A stretch of 64,000 nucleotides of DNA from CALINF01 sp039990395 (GTDB taxonomy: Bacteria; Pseudomonadota; Gammaproteobacteria; Pseudomonadales; Halieaceae), in contig JBDXFZ010000146.1 in NCBI GenBank assembly GCA_039990395.1, forward strand, positions 1,612,001 through 1,676,000. The letters run 5' to 3'. The translations under genes were made by a program, and so were the position numbers. This document shows positions 44,513-53,283 of the stretch, one piece after another. The number at the start of each line of letters is the position of its first letter. Positions within the stretch are counted from its first letter, which is position 1. The notes below the pieces were generated by a model. It saw only the letters and a program-made list of their open reading frames with translations, did not search any database and was not told the DNA's origin.

Positions 44513-45478
44513 TCAGCTATCAGCTGGCATTTGCAGCAGTATCTGTTTCCAAATTTCAATTTCGTCAAAAAGAGTAATCTCTCGACGCAGCCCCGAAGGG
44601 CCAAACTCCGCGTGGCTAACACCCATGATATGAACATTGACACCTGTAGGAGCACCAAAGCGGCCCCAACCCTCATGGCACCCGGTTAGCGACCAGCGAA
44701 TCGCGCTACGAGGGCTCAAGAGATTATCCACGCGGCCAATTTGATGCTCAATTTTAAATTCTGCACCCGGGAATGCACTGCGCAGTCCAACCCAAAATCT
44801 GTCGGCTTCGGCCCAACCGTGAGCATCCTCACCGCGAGGAAACGATAAATGACAAGCTCGATCATATTCTTGCGGGATAACAGAGAACTCCACGTTCATA
44901 ATCTGCTGCAAGATCGAAGCATGCCGTTGCCCCCACTCATTGCCATTTCCAAGGCCCGTATACAAACCGACAACATTAGAGTCGGGAGTGAAGGGAAAAC
45001 TGTCATTACCTCGAGCGATGATAGAACGCGCCATGTCTTTAGGGTTTGTTCCTATTTGAACTGCAATCGCCGCGTTATCCCGGATCAACCATTCATCCCA
45101 AATACGATTTTCACGGCAGAACGTATCGGCTACGGTTCGGAAGACAACGCGTTTACCTGTGGCAGGGCCAAACGCACCACCTCGATGGGTCGCGCTTGAT
45201 AGAATGCGGTGAGAGGAAAGAAAACCCTCCTCATCATCGCCGCACCAAATAACGTCTTCTCCAAATAATTGTCGGTCTGGAAATTCAGCCAGTGTCGCCA
45301 TCGTGTTAGATTTACCAGCCTCGTTACCGCGACTAAAACCTGATGGAGTTCGGATGAATATATCGTCGGCATAGTGCCAGTCCAGCGATGCAATATCGCG
45401 ACCCTCCCATATCTGGGCCGTGCACTTCAAAATATAGTCCGGCAGGTCGGAATACTGTTTGTCAAACCCTTTCATCAT
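44513..45478 (-). CDS. Tandem NTF2/SnoaL-like domain protein (subfamily A)
   Basis: A 321-residue cytoplasmic protein made of two alpha+beta-barrel domains of the NTF2/SnoaL-like fold (about residues 1-155 and 165-315). The first domain has IWEGRDIASLDWHYADDIFIRTP, FPDRQLFGEDVIW, FGPATGKRV and WDEWLIRDNAA. It is clearly a paralogue of the gene at 51805, which shares the IWEGK, FPDR and EEWLVRDNYA blocks. This fold hosts hydratases, dehydratases, isomerases and cyclases. The start overlaps the RraA gene stop by four bases. Function unknown; a pathway enzyme in the surrounding catabolic cluster is likely. Confidence 0.8.
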   Translation of the reverse strand: MMKGFDKQYSDLPDYILKCTAQIWEGRDIASLDWHYADDIFIRTPSGFSRGNEAGKSNTMATLAEFPDRQLFGEDVIWCGDDEEGFLSSHRILSSATHRGGAFGPATGKRVVFRTVADTFCRENRIWDEWLIRDNAAIAVQIGTNPKDMARSIIARGNDSFPFTPDSNVVGLYTGLGNGNEWGQRHASILQQIMNVEFSVIPQEYDRACHLSFPRGEDAHGWAEADRFWVGLRSAFPGAEFKIEHQIGRVDNLLSPRSAIRWSLTGCHEGWGRFGAPTGVNVHIMGVSHAEFGPSGLRREITLFDEIEIWKQILLQMPADS

Positions 45479-46167
45479 GTTCGTGCCTCTTCAAATATTT
45501 TCCAAACCGCCTCTAACTTGTCGATATCGAAACCCGGTTCACGAGCGGGAGCGATAATTATCTGCTCATTACTCAATAAGGTTTTAATAGCCTCGCCCAG
45601 GACGGGCATAACGTCTTCAGGAATTACCACCGCACCATGTTGATCGGCATGCACTATTTCACCGGGACTAATGGCCAAGCCAAAAACCGTTACGGGAACA
45701 TCGATTTCGGTGATATGGCAAAACATATGACTGGGACCAATGGAACCTGCTACGACAGGAAAACCCGGTTCATGGTCATCTAGGTCACGCATCACGCCAT
45801 TGGTCAAAGCGCCAGACATCCCCAAACCCAAATGAACGGCCGTGTGGACCTCACCCCACCATGCAGACACACAATCGGGGGCATCTATGTCTTCAATGAC
45901 GCAAACTGTGGGCTGGCTACCTTTTGCCATATATTTAAAATAATCCAGACGGCGTGCCTTGATAATCTCAGGGCCTTCTGCTGGCGGCTTAATGCCTGAA
46001 AGCTTCGCCGTACGGGCATAACCACACATTGCTTTAACGCCATTCATCACCGATACAGGCGTGCCACGGGTGAAGCGCTCATAACCGCGCGTACCTTGAG
46101 CAACCTCGATAGCATTGGATATTGTCGGTGTATCAAATTGGGTAAGGCTGTTAATAAAGTCATTCAT
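45475..46167 (-). CDS. RraA-family protein (HMG/CHA aldolase-like)
   Basis: A 230-residue protein of the RraA fold, which includes divalent-metal-dependent 4-hydroxy-4-methyl-2-oxoglutarate and 4-carboxy-4-hydroxy-2-oxoadipate aldolases. The metal/substrate motif GVMRDLDD and the VHADQHGAVVIPED segment are present. Enzymes of this group (for example LigK) cleave the final C6-C7 acid of the protocatechuate 4,5-cleavage pathway to pyruvate and a second acid. Here it is coupled to an NTF2-like gene and next to a sulfatase, which supports a catabolic rather than RNase-E-inhibitor role. Confidence 0.83.
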   Translation of the reverse strand: MNDFINSLTQFDTPTISNAIEVAQGTRGYERFTRGTPVSVMNGVKAMCGYARTAKLSGIKPPAEGPEIIKARRLDYFKYMAKGSQPTVCVIEDIDAPDCVSAWWGEVHTAVHLGLGMSGALTNGVMRDLDDHEPGFPVVAGSIGPSHMFCHITEIDVPVTVFGLAISPGEIVHADQHGAVVIPEDVMPVLGEAIKTLLSNEQIIIAPAREPGFDIDKLEAVWKIFEEART

Positions 46168-46268
46168 GACCCGCTCCTATAGAAGTGTAGGCTGTACGTG
46201 CGCGACAGTGCCAGGCACGCTTTATGACGGTTTAGCGCCCAAATTTTCTTGCTAAAGAGTGCGGGTCA

Positions 46269-48503
46269 TTACAGCGACAGCTTAACCAGAACCTTTTCAA
46301 ATCTGCCCTCGAAAGGACTACTGTCGACATAGTCAAAACTAATCGGCGCACCGCAGTTTTCGGCGCAGCGAATCCCTGCATTGAGCGCCTCTACGTGCCA
46401 CATCTTTGGGAGAGCCAAATTGCCCACGCTGCTGTCATCTACAGTAAATGACAGCAGACCAGTTCCCCTGCCATCAACTTGACCATTGATAACGATTTTT
46501 CGTGTACCCGCTTGCAAGGGGGCACTGGTAGAAAATCGCTGCACCGCCTCTCGGGTATAGATATAAACAAAGTGAAGATGCCCATTCACCATGAAAAGCT
46601 CATAGCCGGCCGCACTGTCACCCGACGCAAGAATAACTCCGCTCACCCGATTGTCCGGTAACTCAAGAGCTACCTCCATGCTGAAGCTATGCCTGAAGAT
46701 GTCTGGTGCTGTCAGACGATTAAATCGCGTTTGACCAGGGAAGAATTCGTAACTGGCTCGAGCTCGCGGCGCAACCTTTGCATACAGACCATCAAGGTCG
46801 TCATCTAACGGTAGCACGTTATTTGCCGCAGCCTCCCTGTCCCACAGTGCAATCAACTCAACAAGTTTCTCTGGCTCACTTTCAGCGAGGTCTGCAGCTT
46901 CAGAAAAATCCTGCTCGGCGTGATAAAGCGCCCACTGATCATCTTCGAAGCGGTCTCCCGACTGATGTACGGTGACAGCTTTCCAGCCCTTTGCCCAGAT
47001 TGCACGGTCACCAGCAGTTTCATAGTGCTGCCTCTCCTTTCGCGTCGGCTGGGACGGCTCATCCAAGGTGTAGGCAAAACTGATACCGTCCAACGGCTCG
47101 GGAAGTGGCGCCTTGATACCGGCCATTTCCAATAGGGTTGGGACAACATCAGTCACATGGTGATACTGACTGTTGACCGCGTTTAGCTGAAGTTCACCCG
47201 CTGGCCAATGCATAATCAAGGGCGAGCGCGTGCCCCCGGCATAGGTGTCACCTTTGCGCCGTTTTAACGGGGTGTTGCCAAGGTGCGACCATCCCGTTGA
47301 GTACAGGGGGCTGCTGCGCTCAGTACCAACGAGATCCAATCCCCGCATTTTTTCTTCTACGGTCTCTGGCTCAATGTACGCAATCCGCCGAACATCCAAA
47401 GCCCCTGCCCGATGATAGCCACCACCGGCGCCATTGTCTGACATCACCATCAAAATCGTATTATCGAGTTCACCCATGAGCTGCAGCGTCGTTACCAGTC
47501 GCTGTATTTCACTGTCAGCATGATCAAGCATCGCCGCAAACGCTTCCATGGTACGCTCACTGAAGGCGCGTTCCGACGGGGGTAAGCGATCCCACCCTGG
47601 AACGTCATCAGGCCTGGGAGTCAGCAGCGCATTTTCGGGCACAACCCCCAACGCCTTCTGTCGCTCAAACCGAGGGACTCTCATACTGTCATACCCTTTC
47701 GAATACTTACCCCGGTACTTGCCGAGTTTGTCATCAGGCGCATGGAACGGGAAATGACAGGCTCCCAGGCCCAGATACATAAAGAAGGGTTTTTCGGGAG
47801 TAGCGACGCGATGATCCTGAATATAATTGATCGATTGCGTAACGAGATCGCTGGTCAGGTGGTAGTTTTCGCCTTTGGCTGGGAAGATCTGACTGTGATT
47901 CCGAAACAATTCGGGGTGAAAATGATCCACCGCAGAGCCATGGAAACCATACCAATGCTGAAATCCGCGCCCCGTAGGCCAGTGATCGAAAGGACCCATG
48001 GCATCCTGATCATTGACCATGGACAAGTGCCACTTGCCAACAGCAATGGTGTTATAACCCGCCTCACCAAGCATCTGCGGGAGAAGCTTTACATCTTCAC
48101 GGATATATCCCCGATATCCGGGCAGGGGCCTGCCCCATTCTGCGATATTACCTACACCCACCCTATGAGCATTCTGGCCACTCATCAGACAAGCGCGCGT
48201 TGGAGCGCACAATGCTGTGACCTGAAAGTTATTGAATCTCGCCCCGCCTCTGGCGAGGCTATCGATACAAGGGGTATCGATCTCAGAGCCAAAACATCCC
48301 AAATCAGAGAAACCGACATCATCCAGCACGACCATTAAAATATTGGGTCGCCTGGCGAGATTGCGCGGACGCCAACTCGATGCGTAGTCGGTTGATGATC
48401 TTGCCCTGCCGCCCGGTGCCGGCGCAGCCTCACCCATTGCCCCATCGGCAAGAAGCGCAGATGCTGCCGTAACTTTGAGTAAATCGCGTCGTGATAATGG
48501 CAT
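46269..48503 (-). CDS. Tat-exported S1-family arylsulfatase
   Basis: A 744-residue sulfatase. The N-terminus LSRRDLLKVTAASALLA is a twin-arginine signal, so the enzyme is exported folded. Metal-site Asp residues lie in MVVLDDVGFSDLG (Asp61, Asp62) and the formylglycine site is CAPTR at residues 99-103, followed by the GKWHLS motif. A C-terminal beta-sandwich (about 600-740) is typical of long arylsulfatases. It removes sulfate from an ester, presumably the cluster's substrate, in the periplasm. A maturation enzyme that makes formylglycine is needed and is not seen in the window. It is divergent from the TonB receptor at 48938. Confidence 0.9.
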   Translation of the reverse strand: MPLSRRDLLKVTAASALLADGAMGEAAPAPGGRARSSTDYASSWRPRNLARRPNILMVVLDDVGFSDLGCFGSEIDTPCIDSLARGGARFNNFQVTALCAPTRACLMSGQNAHRVGVGNIAEWGRPLPGYRGYIREDVKLLPQMLGEAGYNTIAVGKWHLSMVNDQDAMGPFDHWPTGRGFQHWYGFHGSAVDHFHPELFRNHSQIFPAKGENYHLTSDLVTQSINYIQDHRVATPEKPFFMYLGLGACHFPFHAPDDKLGKYRGKYSKGYDSMRVPRFERQKALGVVPENALLTPRPDDVPGWDRLPPSERAFSERTMEAFAAMLDHADSEIQRLVTTLQLMGELDNTILMVMSDNGAGGGYHRAGALDVRRIAYIEPETVEEKMRGLDLVGTERSSPLYSTGWSHLGNTPLKRRKGDTYAGGTRSPLIMHWPAGELQLNAVNSQYHHVTDVVPTLLEMAGIKAPLPEPLDGISFAYTLDEPSQPTRKERQHYETAGDRAIWAKGWKAVTVHQSGDRFEDDQWALYHAEQDFSEAADLAESEPEKLVELIALWDREAAANNVLPLDDDLDGLYAKVAPRARASYEFFPGQTRFNRLTAPDIFRHSFSMEVALELPDNRVSGVILASGDSAAGYELFMVNGHLHFVYIYTREAVQRFSTSAPLQAGTRKIVINGQVDGRGTGLLSFTVDDSSVGNLALPKMWHVEALNAGIRCAENCGAPISFDYVDSSPFEGRFEKVLVKLSL

Positions 48504-48831
48504 CGCATCACCTCTGTTTCAGCTGCACAGCCGCGCGCCAAAGAGTGGCGCTACCTTCTAATTGGCGTCACCAGTGTCACCGCAAAACCTGCTCATGGCC
48601 AACCTACCCTTGCACGGGCACATTTTAAGCAATTTATCACACATTTTTGACTTCGAAAACAATGGATCAACTAAAGCACAGCAGGGGGATTTACTGGCAG
48701 AAGCCCCAGCCTTGATCACGTATCTCTATGTAATATATGGATAAAATAGCGCTGCCGTTAAAGATCGCTGCTCGGGCACAAGCGAGACCTGTTAAACATC
48801 AACGGTCACAAGAATTGGTTTGAACAAAGTA
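48504..48831. other. Sulfatase/TonB-receptor divergent upstream region
   Basis: About 330 bases upstream of both genes. It holds the GAGGTG ribosome site of the sulfatase at its left end. I see no open frame, hairpin or RNA gene in the rest. The receptor promoter and operator motif follow immediately at 48832-48861. Confidence 0.45.
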
Positions 48832-48861
48832 TTGACAAACAAATTGCATTCGAAGTATTTT
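48832..48861 (+). promoter_or_regulatory. Promoter with cluster operator, site 1
   Basis: TTGACA (48832-48837) and TATTTT (48856-48861) are 18 bases apart. The motif TTGCATTCGAAGTA (48844-48857), the reverse complement of TACTTCGAATGCAA, fills the spacer and enters the -10 box. It precedes the TonB receptor and is divergent from the sulfatase. A protein bound here would block polymerase, so a repressor role is expected; the LacI-family gene at the right edge is the candidate. Confidence 0.65.
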
Positions 48862-48937
48862 CTATCTGAGGACTGATACCCGTATATTCAGCGTGCCATT
48901 ATATAAAGTAAATAAAATCACCGTGGAGCTAATCAAG

Positions 48938-51352
48938 ATGATGAAAACTGCCCGTAAACCCATCGCGTTGCAAATCGCCCTATTAACCGCATCCACAACG
49001 TTGGGCTCAATGGCCCTGCATGCACAGGAGCGAGCCACCCTTGAAGAGGTTGTGGTTACTGCAGAAAAGCGCGAAGAAAGCCTGCAGGACGTGAGCATAT
49101 CTATTTCTGCCTTTAACGAACAGGCACTGCAGCTTGGCGGTATCGACGACGTTTCCCGACTTGAATTGCTCGTACCAGGCCTTAACTATGCTTTCGCCGG
49201 TAACGATGCAAAATTCAATGTTCGTGGCGCCAACTCTACCAATACATTTGGCGACAACAGCTCCATCGTGGGCGCTTTTGTCGATGGTGTTTACCAAGCC
49301 AGAGCTTCTCAGCAAAGCCGAGCGTTTTTCGACGTAAGAGCTGTTGAGTTTCTTCGAGGCCCTCAGGGAACGCTGTATGGCAGAAACACATTCGCTGGCG
49401 CCCTGAATGTCTACACCCACGCACCCGAGACTGACGAAGCGTATGGAGGCATCGAAGTCAGTGCACAACGATTTGATCGCATCAGGGGTGAAGCGTACTT
49501 CAACGTGCCTGTTACTGACACCTTCGCTCTGCGATTTGCTGGCATGTATGATAAGAGTGACGGTTATATCGAAAATGATGCAGGGCCTGATATTGGCGCC
49601 CAAGATGACAAGGGTTATCGCATATCGGCACTGTGGCAACCGAATGATCGCACCGAAGCCATTTTCCGCTACACCTCGGTAGAGGAAGATGGAAACGAGG
49701 CGGGGCTATTCGGATATACCATTCTATGTCGCAACGAAACACCAGATGGACTGACAGACGCCTTTGGCTCCGTCCGAAATTGTGAAAACCCAGTTAGAGG
49801 TTCCGGCAAGCTTGGCACGGCCTCTAATGGACCTGGCGGTGACCCTTGGGAGATAAGCCAGGATTACATCCGCCCTGTCGAACTTCAGGATGACACATAT
49901 TCGCTTAACTTCACTTATGACTTCGGTGCTTTCAGCCTGCGCTCCATCACCGCTGCCAACGATTATGAAAATGATATCAACTTCGACTTCGACTTTAGCC
50001 CAACCCCAAACTCGAACGGTGGTTACCTCGAAGAGTCTGAAGGCTGGTCGCAGGAATTCGTACTGACGTCGAATTCGGAAGGCCGCCTGCAGTGGACGGC
50101 AGGCGCTTATTACTCTGAGCTCGAGGATTACAACAGCTTCTATATTTATCAACAGACGGTCAGGGATGATTCAACAAGGCCGGTTATCGAAACAGACCAA
50201 GGCGAGTTTACAATTCTTGAGGGAACAGACATTGTTTCGGATGAAACGCTGCTCAACGGATTTTTCGCGAATGCCGTGCGTATCGATACTGAGTACTGGG
50301 GCGTATTCGGGCAGGGGGAATATTCGCTTACTGACGACTTTAGACTAATTGCAGGTATTCGTTACAACGATGAAACCAAGTCCGCCGACTGTGGCGGAAG
50401 TAATTTCTCCTCAGGCGATCGTGTAGTAAACGTGAAGGACGGGGTGGCTGGCAGTTCACCGCGAATTCTTCCAGAAAATGCCAAAGACCTGTTTACCTAC
50501 AATTGCGGTGCCGCAGATGCAGTGGAGAGCCCAAAGGACGGAGAATATGACAACGTCACCTGGAAGGCGGCGGCAGAATATGATCTGAGCGAAGATATAA
50601 TGCTCTATCTCACAGCTTCGACTGGCTATCTTTCAGGCTCCGCAAGCACAGACGCCACCACCGATGAGCAGGAATCTGAGGTTATAGAAGCCGGCTTCCG
50701 TACTGTAATGCTGGACAGCACATTGCAATTTAATGGCGCGCTTCACTACACAGAGTACACCAACCTGCTGACTCAACGTCAGCGCATCGACCCTAATACC
50801 GGCATCGTACTGACATTTTCAGACAATGGTGGCGATATTGAAGCATGGGGCATCGAGCTTGACGCAGTCTGGTTGCCTATTGATGGGTTGACCCTGACCG
50901 GCACCTTCGCCTACCTCGACTCAGAGTTTGGTAGCTTCGGACAAACCAACCCATACCAACTCTACAAAGGGCAGGTACAGGCGTTTGTAGACCAGTCCGG
51001 AGAAACGACACCGTGGTCTCCTGAGTACACCGTCGGAGCAAGTGCAGCCTACCAATTTGAACTTGGCGATAAAGGTTCGTTCACAGTGTATGGCCAGACT
51101 TACTATTCCGATGGGTACAATACATCTAACCTGCTGGCAACAGATCCGGCACACGATCAGGATTCTTACACGAAGACTGATGTACGCCTCATCTGGGACT
51201 CACCTGATCAGCTCTATGCTATCGAGCTTTTTGTCGAGAACATTGAAGACAGTGATGTACTCGCTCGTGGCAACAACAACGGCGACGATGTTGTACAGAC
51301 GTCCTATCTCTATCCTCAAAATTACGGCCTGAAGTTTCGGGCAATGTTCTAG
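48938..51352 (+). CDS. TonB-dependent receptor of the NTF2-like cluster
   Basis: An 804-residue outer-membrane receptor. I chose the ATG at 48938, with GGAG nine bases upstream, which gives a normal signal peptide (cleavage near MALHAQE). Plug signatures LEEVVVTAEKREESLQDVSI and VEFLRGPQGTLYGRNTFAG are present, and it ends in Phe. This group of receptors (short, VTAEKREE plug start) is used for siderophores, vitamins and many small aromatic or terpenoid substrates. It is probably the uptake gate for the cluster's substrate. A strong terminator follows at 51427. Confidence 0.92.
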   Translation: MMKTARKPIALQIALLTASTTLGSMALHAQERATLEEVVVTAEKREESLQDVSISISAFNEQALQLGGIDDVSRLELLVPGLNYAFAGNDAKFNVRGANSTNTFGDNSSIVGAFVDGVYQARASQQSRAFFDVRAVEFLRGPQGTLYGRNTFAGALNVYTHAPETDEAYGGIEVSAQRFDRIRGEAYFNVPVTDTFALRFAGMYDKSDGYIENDAGPDIGAQDDKGYRISALWQPNDRTEAIFRYTSVEEDGNEAGLFGYTILCRNETPDGLTDAFGSVRNCENPVRGSGKLGTASNGPGGDPWEISQDYIRPVELQDDTYSLNFTYDFGAFSLRSITAANDYENDINFDFDFSPTPNSNGGYLEESEGWSQEFVLTSNSEGRLQWTAGAYYSELEDYNSFYIYQQTVRDDSTRPVIETDQGEFTILEGTDIVSDETLLNGFFANAVRIDTEYWGVFGQGEYSLTDDFRLIAGIRYNDETKSADCGGSNFSSGDRVVNVKDGVAGSSPRILPENAKDLFTYNCGAADAVESPKDGEYDNVTWKAAAEYDLSEDIMLYLTASTGYLSGSASTDATTDEQESEVIEAGFRTVMLDSTLQFNGALHYTEYTNLLTQRQRIDPNTGIVLTFSDNGGDIEAWGIELDAVWLPIDGLTLTGTFAYLDSEFGSFGQTNPYQLYKGQVQAFVDQSGETTPWSPEYTVGASAAYQFELGDKGSFTVYGQTYYSDGYNTSNLLATDPAHDQDSYTKTDVRLIWDSPDQLYAIELFVENIEDSDVLARGNNNGDDVVQTSYLYPQNYGLKFRAMF

Positions 51353-51426
51353 CAGTAACAACTGCCACTCAGGTCAGTCATGACCAGAGTGGCACACCTT
51401 TCACGTGCGGTGAAGTAGTGTGACTT

Positions 51427-51455
51427 GGCGGCGATCAGCCGCCTTTTTTGTTTTT
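51427..51455 (+). terminator. Rho-independent terminator after the TonB receptor
   Basis: GGCGGC-GATCA-GCCGCC forms a perfect 6-bp GC stem with a five-base loop and is followed by TTTTTTGTTTTT. It lies 75 bases after the receptor stop, so the receptor is probably transcribed alone. Confidence 0.85.
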
Positions 51456-51650
51456 ACTACCACTGTATCTCGGCAGCCTCAGGTCAAACAGAATCGCACC
51501 AACGCTAAGGACAAATGCTGCTGCAAGCGCACCACCAATCACAAACGCTGCGGTCGCCATAAGATCGACGGTGAAAACTAAATGATCCTTTAACAACCAA
51601 CACTGTGTACGAGCACTAGGCACGCCTCCACTGGCAAGCCCCCAAATCAA
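51435..51650 (-). CDS. Possible one-helix membrane protein
   Basis: A frame of up to 71 codons, or 41 from an internal ATG, with one strong membrane helix (AAFVIGGALAAAFVLSVGAI) and a basic tail. The tail and stop codon are encoded by the receptor terminator, and no ribosome site is obvious. It may be real or a by-product of the hairpin region. It is the only protein-like frame in the 450-base gap between the receptor and the next NTF2-like gene. Confidence 0.3.
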   Translation of the reverse strand: MIWGLASGGVPSARTQCWLLKDHLVFTVDLMATAAFVIGGALAAAFVLSVGAILFDLRLPRYSGSKNKKGG

Positions 51651-51774
51651 GAAAGCTGGCTAGACCTGCGGCAATAGAGCTAAGCCAGACGAACTCGCAG
51701 TGAACCTTTCATGATTAAAGACTTCATCACCTGCCAGTAGTGTGGACGTTTGTCATTGATTAACGTACTATTTT

Positions 51775-51788
51775 GACTTCGAATGCAA
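51775..51788 (+). promoter_or_regulatory. Cluster operator motif, site 2
   Basis: GACTTCGAATGCAA matches the cluster motif at 13 of 14 positions and lies 17 bases upstream of the GTG of the tandem NTF2-like gene. It overlaps TTGACT (51773-51778). TTGATT (51756) with TCGAAT (51779) at 17-base spacing is a possible promoter, in which case the operator covers the -10 box. Confidence 0.55.
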
Positions 51789-51804
51789 ATACAGCGAGAT
51801 TACG

Positions 51805-52860
51805 GTGAACAACCACTATGACAGTGCACCGCCGTCTGCCAAGACGGGGAAAATGGAAGGATTCGACTCCGAATTCATAGACATTGTCGATTATATCCTG
51901 CGCATTACCTATCGGATTTGGGAGGGCAAGCAAACTGGTCTTTGCATGGACTACTATTCCGAAGGCTGCCCCGTATACACCTTGGCCGGCTATACCGAGG
52001 GCGCCGAGGAAGTTACCCAGAACACGCTTCGCACACTCTCGGGCTTCCCGGACCGGACACTACATGCTGACAACATCGTCTGGGGAGGCAACGACAAAGA
52101 CGGGTTTCATACCTCTCACCTGATTACTACTAACATGACCAACCTGGGGCCAAGCGAGTTCGGTCCAGCTACAGGGAAACAGGCACAGATCCAAGTGATC
52201 GCCCACTGCGTCTGCAAGGGCAATCGAATCATCGAGGAATGGCTGGTCAGGGATAACTACGCGCTAGCCGAGCAACTTGGCGTAAACCCGCACGACTATG
52301 CAAGGAAGCAAGCCAGCAAGCCGCTTGACCCGGAAAGCACCCATGCTCGATGGCTGGCCAGTGAATACGAGCGTGTGGTCAACGCTTCAGGGGAGCGACC
52401 AACCTACCCACAGCTTTCAGAGTCGAGCGAGGGACTCATCCGCGTAGCATTACAGAATATATGGAACGGAAAGCTATTGGGCGACTGCCGCCTGCTATAC
52501 GCCGAGAATGCCAGGCTACACGCGTCCGCGCGTGAAGACTACGACGGTATCGAAAGAATCGTTCGCTTCTATATCGAAGTTCTGGGCGCAATGCCAGATG
52601 CCCGAATCAGCGTTGACTACACTTGCAGCAACTCGATGCTTGAAGGCGAGTATGTTGCTGCTCGATGGGTAGTGGCGGGGACGCATACTGGCGCATCTTT
52701 ATGGGGCTCTCCCACGGGCGCTCCAGTCGTGATCCTTGCAGAAAGCCAGTATCGGCTTGCGAACGGCCTGGTCGTAGAAGAGTGGCTTGTTTTTGACGAG
52801 TTGGCCGTAATGACACAGATAGAACGCGCCCGTATTAATAATTTAAATCAAGAGGATTGA
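51805..52860 (+). CDS. Tandem NTF2/SnoaL-like domain protein (subfamily A)
   Basis: A 351-residue protein starting with GTG. Two NTF2-like domains occupy about residues 15-165 and 190-340. The first domain carries ITYRIWEGKQTGLCMDYYSE, FPDRTLHADNIVWGG, FGPATGKQAQ and EEWLVRDNYALAEQLG, collinear with the paralogue at 44513. The second has IWNGKLLGDC and VVEEWLVFDELA. A downstream single-domain relative starts three bases after its stop. The pair probably acts on a pathway intermediate; the activity is unknown. Confidence 0.8.
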   Translation: MNNHYDSAPPSAKTGKMEGFDSEFIDIVDYILRITYRIWEGKQTGLCMDYYSEGCPVYTLAGYTEGAEEVTQNTLRTLSGFPDRTLHADNIVWGGNDKDGFHTSHLITTNMTNLGPSEFGPATGKQAQIQVIAHCVCKGNRIIEEWLVRDNYALAEQLGVNPHDYARKQASKPLDPESTHARWLASEYERVVNASGERPTYPQLSESSEGLIRVALQNIWNGKLLGDCRLLYAENARLHASAREDYDGIERIVRFYIEVLGAMPDARISVDYTCSNSMLEGEYVAARWVVAGTHTGASLWGSPTGAPVVILAESQYRLANGLVVEEWLVFDELAVMTQIERARINNLNQED

Positions 52861-52863
52861 ACG

Positions 52864-53283
52864 ATGCCTGCATTTAAAAATGCCATTTCTTTTTTTCACG
52901 CCTGTGAAGATCTGCAAGGCTGGGAAGGCTGTAAGCAGTTTGTAGCGGACAACGCGGTGTTCAGTGGCCAGTGTGAACCCTTGGCAGATATTGCGCTGGT
53001 AAAAGACTATTGCGAGTGGATGGCAGGTCTTGGTAAAGGCCCGCTGGTGGGTTGCTCCTACAGCTTACACAGCTCCGCTTGGGACGCAGGAAGTCAAACG
53101 GCCCTATTCTTTGCGACCTTCCGTGGCCAGCACACAGGCGATGGCGGTCCCGTGCCCGCCACCGGTAAAAGTACCCAAACCCATTATGTGTATGCAATTA
53201 CTATGGATGAGAATAATAAGGTGTGTGCGATGACTAAAATCTGGAATGCGCCCTGGGCCCTGGGCGAGTTGGGCTGGACCTAG
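52864..53283 (+). CDS. Single-domain NTF2/SnoaL-like protein
   Basis: A 139-residue protein with one NTF2-like domain (AISFFHACEDLQGWEGCKQF, then SGQCEPLADIALVKDYCEWM, PVPATGKSTQTHYVYAITMD). GAGG precedes the ATG, and the gene starts three bases after the tandem-domain gene, so the two form an operon. Its 3' end overlaps the convergent alpha/beta hydrolase by four bases. It resembles SnoaL-like isomerase or hydratase proteins; the activity is unknown. Confidence 0.8.
   Translation: MPAFKNAISFFHACEDLQGWEGCKQFVADNAVFSGQCEPLADIALVKDYCEWMAGLGKGPLVGCSYSLHSSAWDAGSQTALFFATFRGQHTGDGGPVPATGKSTQTHYVYAITMDENNKVCAMTKIWNAPWALGELGWT

Noticed and set aside
44456..44531. A complete tRNA-Arg gene.
   Set aside because: The anticodon stem cannot close and no T-arm (TTCGA) or 3' acceptor strand follows; only the 5' half is present.
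47742..48338. A 198-codon plus-strand open frame within the sulfatase.
   Set aside because: It is antisense to the conserved sulfatase catalytic region and shows no recognisable motif.
51773..51801. TTGACT-17-GAGATT as the promoter for the NTF2-like gene at 51805.
   Set aside because: The -10 box is poor and the transcript would begin inside the gene; an upstream pair (TTGATT/TCGAAT) is more plausible.
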